Assembly (NCBI GenBank): GCA_963830485.1 | Contig: CAWHNE010000012.1 | Location: 62,001-126,000 of the forward strand | Direction of reading: 5' to 3' | Length of the DNA: 64,000 nucleotides | Source: CAIWHR01 sp963830485 | GTDB taxonomy: Bacteria > Pseudomonadota > Gammaproteobacteria > Burkholderiales > Casimicrobiaceae | In this document: positions 61,026 to 64,000 of the stretch, one piece after another | Layout: every line of letters begins with the position of its first letter | Numbering within the stretch: the first letter of the stretch is position 1 | Translations under genes and position numbers: made by a program | The notes under the pieces: model-generated | Told to the model about the DNA's origin: nothing | Seen by the model: the letters and a program-made list of their open reading frames with translations, nothing else | Databases searched by the model: none

Positions 61026-61622
61026 CTACAACGTGCCTTTGGTCGAGGGGATCGTTCCCGCGCCGCGCGGATCCGGCGCAATAGCCATGCGCAAGGCACG
61101 GGCAAAGGCCTTGAACACCGTTTCCGCCTGATGGTGCGCGTTCTGACCGCGCAGGTTGTCGACGTGCAGCGTGACCTGGGCGTGATTGACGAAGCCCTGG
61201 AAGAACTCGTGGGTCAGGTCCACGTCGAACGCGCCGATCATCGCGCGTGCGAACGGCACGTGAAACTCGAGGCCCGGACGGCCGGAGAGATCGATGACCA
61301 CGCGCGAGAGCGCCTCGTCGAGCGGTGCGTACGCGTGCCCGAAGCGGGTGAGCCCCGCCTTGTCCCCGAGCGCTTCCTTGACCGCCTGACCCAGCGCAAT
61401 CCCGATGTCCTCGACGGTATGGTGCGCGTCGATGTGGAGGTCGCCCTTTGCCGCGACCGTGATGTCGAGCAGCCCATGCCTTGCGAGCTGGTCGAGCATG
61501 TGGTCGAGGAACGGAACGCCCGTCGCGACCTCCGCGCGGCCGGTGCCGTCGAGGTTCACGGCGACGGCGATCTGCGTCTCCTTGGTGTTGCGTTCGACCT
61601 TTGCGGTGCGGGGGCGGGTCAT
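61026..61622 (-). CDS. hisB: Imidazoleglycerol-phosphate dehydratase
   Basis: 198 residues, the monofunctional HisB. GVPFLDHMLDQLARHGLLDI, GDLHIDAHHTVEDIGIALGQ (metal-binding His) and LRGQNAHHQAETVFKAFARA (second HHxxE) are diagnostic. No phosphatase domain, so histidinol-phosphatase must be elsewhere. Confidence 0.96.
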   Translation of the reverse strand: MTRPRTAKVERNTKETQIAVAVNLDGTGRAEVATGVPFLDHMLDQLARHGLLDITVAAKGDLHIDAHHTVEDIGIALGQAVKEALGDKAGLTRFGHAYAPLDEALSRVVIDLSGRPGLEFHVPFARAMIGAFDVDLTHEFFQGFVNHAQVTLHVDNLRGQNAHHQAETVFKAFARALRMAIAPDPRGAGTIPSTKGTL

Positions 61623-61632
61623 CGTCCGTTCG

Positions 61633-62754
61633 TCACTCTGCGGCGAGCGCCGAAAGCAGCGCGTCGTTCTCGGCGGGCGTGCCCACTGTGATTCGCAGGC
61701 AGTGCTCGAGCAGCGGATGCACGCCGTGCCGGTTCTTGACCAGGATGCCCGCGGCGCGCAACGCCTCGAACCGGCGCGGCGCGTCGGGCACGCGAACCAG
61801 CACGAAGTTCGTCCGCGACGGGAACACGGTGACGCCCGGCAGGCGCGTCAGCGCGGTCTCGAGCCGCGCGCGCTCCGCCTTCAGCGTCGACGCCCACTCC
61901 GCGAGCAACGTGCGCTCGGCGAGGAGCACGGGCGCCACCGCCTGCGTCAGCGCGTTGAGATTATACGGCGGCCGCACCTTGTCGAACTCGGCGATCCATT
62001 CGGGCGCCGCCGCCGCGTAGCCGAGCCGCAGTCCCGCCATCCCGATCTTCGATACCGTTCGCAGCACGAGCAGGTTCGGGAATTCCGCGAGGCGCGGGAG
62101 GAAGCTCGCGTCGGCGAACGCGTGGTAGGCCTCGTCGACAACGACGAGGCCCGATGCCGCGCGCAGCACGCGCTCGACGGCCGCCGTGTCGAACAGGTTG
62201 CCCGTCGGATTGTTCGGATACGCAAGCCAGACGAGGGCCGGGCGCTCGCGCGCGAGCGCCGCCTCCATCGCGTCCGCATCGAGCGCGAAATCCGTCCGGA
62301 GCGGGACACCCACGTAGCGCAGGCCAGCGAAGATCGCATCGAGCCGGTACATCTCGAACGACGGCTCCGGCGCGACCACGGCAGCGCCCGGGCGCGCGAG
62401 CGCGGTCGTGATCACCTGGATCAACTCGTCCGAGCCGTTGCCGAGGATCACGCTCGCGGAAGCCGGGATGTCGAATGCGGCGACGATCGCCGCCTTGACC
62501 GCGTCGGCGCCGCCGTCCGGATAGCGGTTGACCGGCACCGCGGCTGCAACCGCGGCCACCTTCGCTCGCACGGCCTCGGGCAGCGTGAACGGCGACTCCA
62601 TCGCGTCGAGCTTGATCATACCGGGCGCCTTGGCCACCGCATACTTGGTCAACGCGCGGATCTCGGGTCGGACGACGGCCGCGACAAGCTCCGCCGCTGT
62701 CGTCGTCGGGTGGGCGCCGTCCATCATGCGTTGCGCGTCTGCCAAGCGAACCAT
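61633..62754 (-). CDS. hisC: Histidinol-phosphate aminotransferase
   Basis: 373 residues. PLP-dependent fold-type I: NGSDELIQVI, LAYPNNPTGNLFD, VVDEAYHAF, and the Schiff-base Lys in TVSKIGMAGLRLGYA. Overlaps the hisD stop by three to four bases (ATGA), so translationally coupled. Confidence 0.95.
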   Translation of the reverse strand: MVRLADAQRMMDGAHPTTTAAELVAAVVRPEIRALTKYAVAKAPGMIKLDAMESPFTLPEAVRAKVAAVAAAVPVNRYPDGGADAVKAAIVAAFDIPASASVILGNGSDELIQVITTALARPGAAVVAPEPSFEMYRLDAIFAGLRYVGVPLRTDFALDADAMEAALARERPALVWLAYPNNPTGNLFDTAAVERVLRAASGLVVVDEAYHAFADASFLPRLAEFPNLLVLRTVSKIGMAGLRLGYAAAAPEWIAEFDKVRPPYNLNALTQAVAPVLLAERTLLAEWASTLKAERARLETALTRLPGVTVFPSRTNFVLVRVPDAPRRFEALRAAGILVKNRHGVHPLLEHCLRITVGTPAENDALLSALAAE

Positions 62755-64000
62755 CAGGATGTCGGCGCCGCCGGATCGGCCGGGACGCGGAATAGCGCGC
62801 TCCGCGCGTGCGCGGCGAGCCCTTCGCCTTGCGCAAGCGTCGCCGCGATGGGCCCGAGCGTGCGCGCGGCCGACGGTGTGAGCCGCAGAAGCGACGAGCG
62901 CTTCTGGAAATCGTAGACGCCGAGCGGCGAAGAGAACCGCGCCGTGCGGCCTGTCGGCAGCACGTGGTTCGGGCCCGCGCAGTAGTCACCGAGCGCTTCC
63001 GACGCGTGGTGCCCCATGAAGATCGCGCCGGCGTGGCGGATCTTCGGCAGCAGCGCCGCCGGATCCGCGACCGCGAGCTCGAGGTGCTCGGGCGCGACCC
63101 GGTTCGCGATCGCGCACGCTTCGTCGAGGTCGCGCACCAGGACCAACGCGCCGCGGTTCGCGAGCGACGCGGCGATGATCGCGCGGCGCGGCATCTCCGC
63201 GATCTGCCGCTGCGCGCTCGCCGCCACGGCGTCGATCAGCGCAAGGTCGGGCGAAACGAGCAGCGCCTGCGCGAGCTCGTCGTGCTCCGCCTGCGAGAAG
63301 AGGTCCATCGCGACCCAGTCCGGGTTCGCCGTCGCATCGGCAATCACCAGGATCTCGGAGGCGCCCGCGACCATGTCGATGCCGACCACGCCGAACACGC
63401 GACGCTTCGCGGCCGCCACGTACGCGTTGCCGGGGCCGCAGATCTTGTCGACGGCGGGAACCGTCGCGGTTCCGTACGCGAGCGCCGCGATCGCCTGCGC
63501 GCCGCCGATCGCGAACGCGCGCGTGACGCCGGCCAGGTGCGCGGCCGCGAGCACCAGCGGATTGCGCGCGCCGCCCGGCGTCGGCACCACCATCACGATT
63601 TCGGCCACACCGGCCACGTGCGCCGGGATCACGTTCATCAACACCGACGACGGGTACGCTGCCTTGCCGCCCGGCACGTACACGCCGACGCGGTCGAGTG
63701 GGGTCACCTGCGCACCCAGCTCGCTGCCGTCGGCTTCGCGATAGGACCACGAGACCAATCTTCTGCCGGTCGTGGTAGGCGCGGATGCGCGCCGCGGCCG
63801 TCTCGAGCGCGGCGCGCTGGTCCGCAGGAAGCGCCGTCGAACGCCGCGTGCATCTCGGCCGGCTTGATCTCGAGCGCGGCCGCCGACGCGACCGCCATGC
63901 GGTCGAACCTGCCGGTGTACTCGAGGAGCGCCGCGTCGCCCCGAGCGCGCACGTCGGCGACGATCGTCGCGACGGCAGCGTCGACGGCGGGATCCTGCGC
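62754..64000 (-). CDS. hisD: Histidinol dehydrogenase, frameshifted and cut by the window edge
   Basis: Final two oxidations of histidine synthesis. From 62754 to about 63758 the frame is intact: VYVPGGKAAYPSSVLMNVIP, GPGNAYVAAAKRRVFG, IDMVAGASEILVIAD, FSQAEHDELAQALLVS and AGAIFMGHHASEALGDYCAG. Further upstream two shifts (near 63755 and 63840) break it; RGDAALLEYTGRFDRM and PADQRAALETAAARIRAYHD continue in other frames. The start lies beyond the window. Confidence 0.93.
   Translation of the reverse strand, partial: AGSRRRRCRRDDRRRRARSGRRGAPRVHRQVRPHGGRVGGRARDQAGRDARGVRRRFLRTSAPRSRRPRRASAPTTTGRRLVSWSYREADGSELGAQVTPLDRVGVYVPGGKAAYPSSVLMNVIPAHVAGVAEIVMVVPTPGGARNPLVLAAAHLAGVTRAFAIGGAQAIAALAYGTATVPAVDKICGPGNAYVAAAKRRVFGVVGIDMVAGASEILVIADATANPDWVAMDLFSQAEHDELAQALLVSPDLALIDAVAASAQRQIAEMPRRAIIAASLANRGALVLVRDLDEACAIANRVAPEHLELAVADPAALLPKIRHAGAIFMGHHASEALGDYCAGPNHVLPTGRTARFSSPLGVYDFQKRSSLLRLTPSAARTLGPIAATLAQGEGLAAHARSALFRVPADPAAPTS

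Overview
The window is a contiguous piece of a very GC-rich bacterial chromosome. It reads as a Betaproteobacterium, probably of the broad Burkholderiales/Nitrosomonadales group; I cannot name a genus. The main evidence is gene order. The run hisD-hisC-hisB-hisH-hisA-hisF-hisI-hisE-HIT-tatA-tatB-tatC-degQ-petA-petB-petC-sspA-sspB on the right (about 49.7-64 kb) is the classical betaproteobacterial cluster. xseB-ispA-dxs-folE2, pcnB-folK-dNK-panB-panC, clpS-clpA and bfd-bfr point the same way. No phage, plasmid, integron, CRISPR array or complete IS was seen; the only mobile-looking items are a small MITE-like element and a dispersed intergenic repeat.

Layout. 0-3.4 kb: isoprenoid and folate operon (xseB, ispA, dxs, folE2). 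3.5-6.3 kb: a Rieske oxygenase behind a strong promoter, a two-domain sulfurtransferase and thpR. 6.3-11.6 kb: isocitrate lyase, an MBL-fold RNA-processing-type nuclease and a flavocytochrome c sulfide dehydrogenase pair (fccA/fccB), all full of frameshifts. 11.6-17.4 kb: clpA, clpS, a cold-shock gene, a secreted beta-helix protein and icd. 17.7-24.5 kb: pcnB, folK, an exported amidohydrolase, a deoxynucleoside kinase, panB, panC and a TctC-type binding protein. 24.9-33.8 kb: two EamA exporters, a four-gene HlyD/ABC/FtsX-type exporter, bfd-bfr behind a Fur-like box, an alpha/beta hydrolase and a lipoprotein. 33.9-46.5 kb: dnaE, an MFS exporter, a five-GAF hybrid-sensor-like histidine kinase, an acyl-CoA ligase, a quinone oxidoreductase, an SDR and a membrane-anchored unknown. 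46.6-49.7 kb: tRNA-Thr and a large FG-GAP/VCBS-repeat secreted protein. 49.7-64 kb: the ssp-pet-deg-tat-his block.

How the genes fit together. aceA and icd sit at the isocitrate branch point. petABC, together with a periplasmic flavocytochrome c, suggests respiratory sulfide oxidation into cytochrome c. The Tat genes would export the Rieske protein and FccB, which carries a twin-arginine signal. sspB and clpS are both adaptors of Clp proteases, and clpA is present.

Two signals run across genes. First, a family of 100-120 bp repeats starts at or a few bases after the stop codon of seven different genes (icd, tctC, an ABC permease, an EamA gene, an SDR, sspA, hisF). They are oriented with that gene and contain a stem-loop whose stem changes in a compensatory way between copies. 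This is the most interesting undescribed feature here. Second, single-base indels cluster heavily in some genes (aceA, the MBL gene, fccAB, the FG-GAP gene, hisD, sseA) and are absent over most others. The pattern looks more like residual sequencing error than biology, so those genes are annotated as interrupted reading frames.
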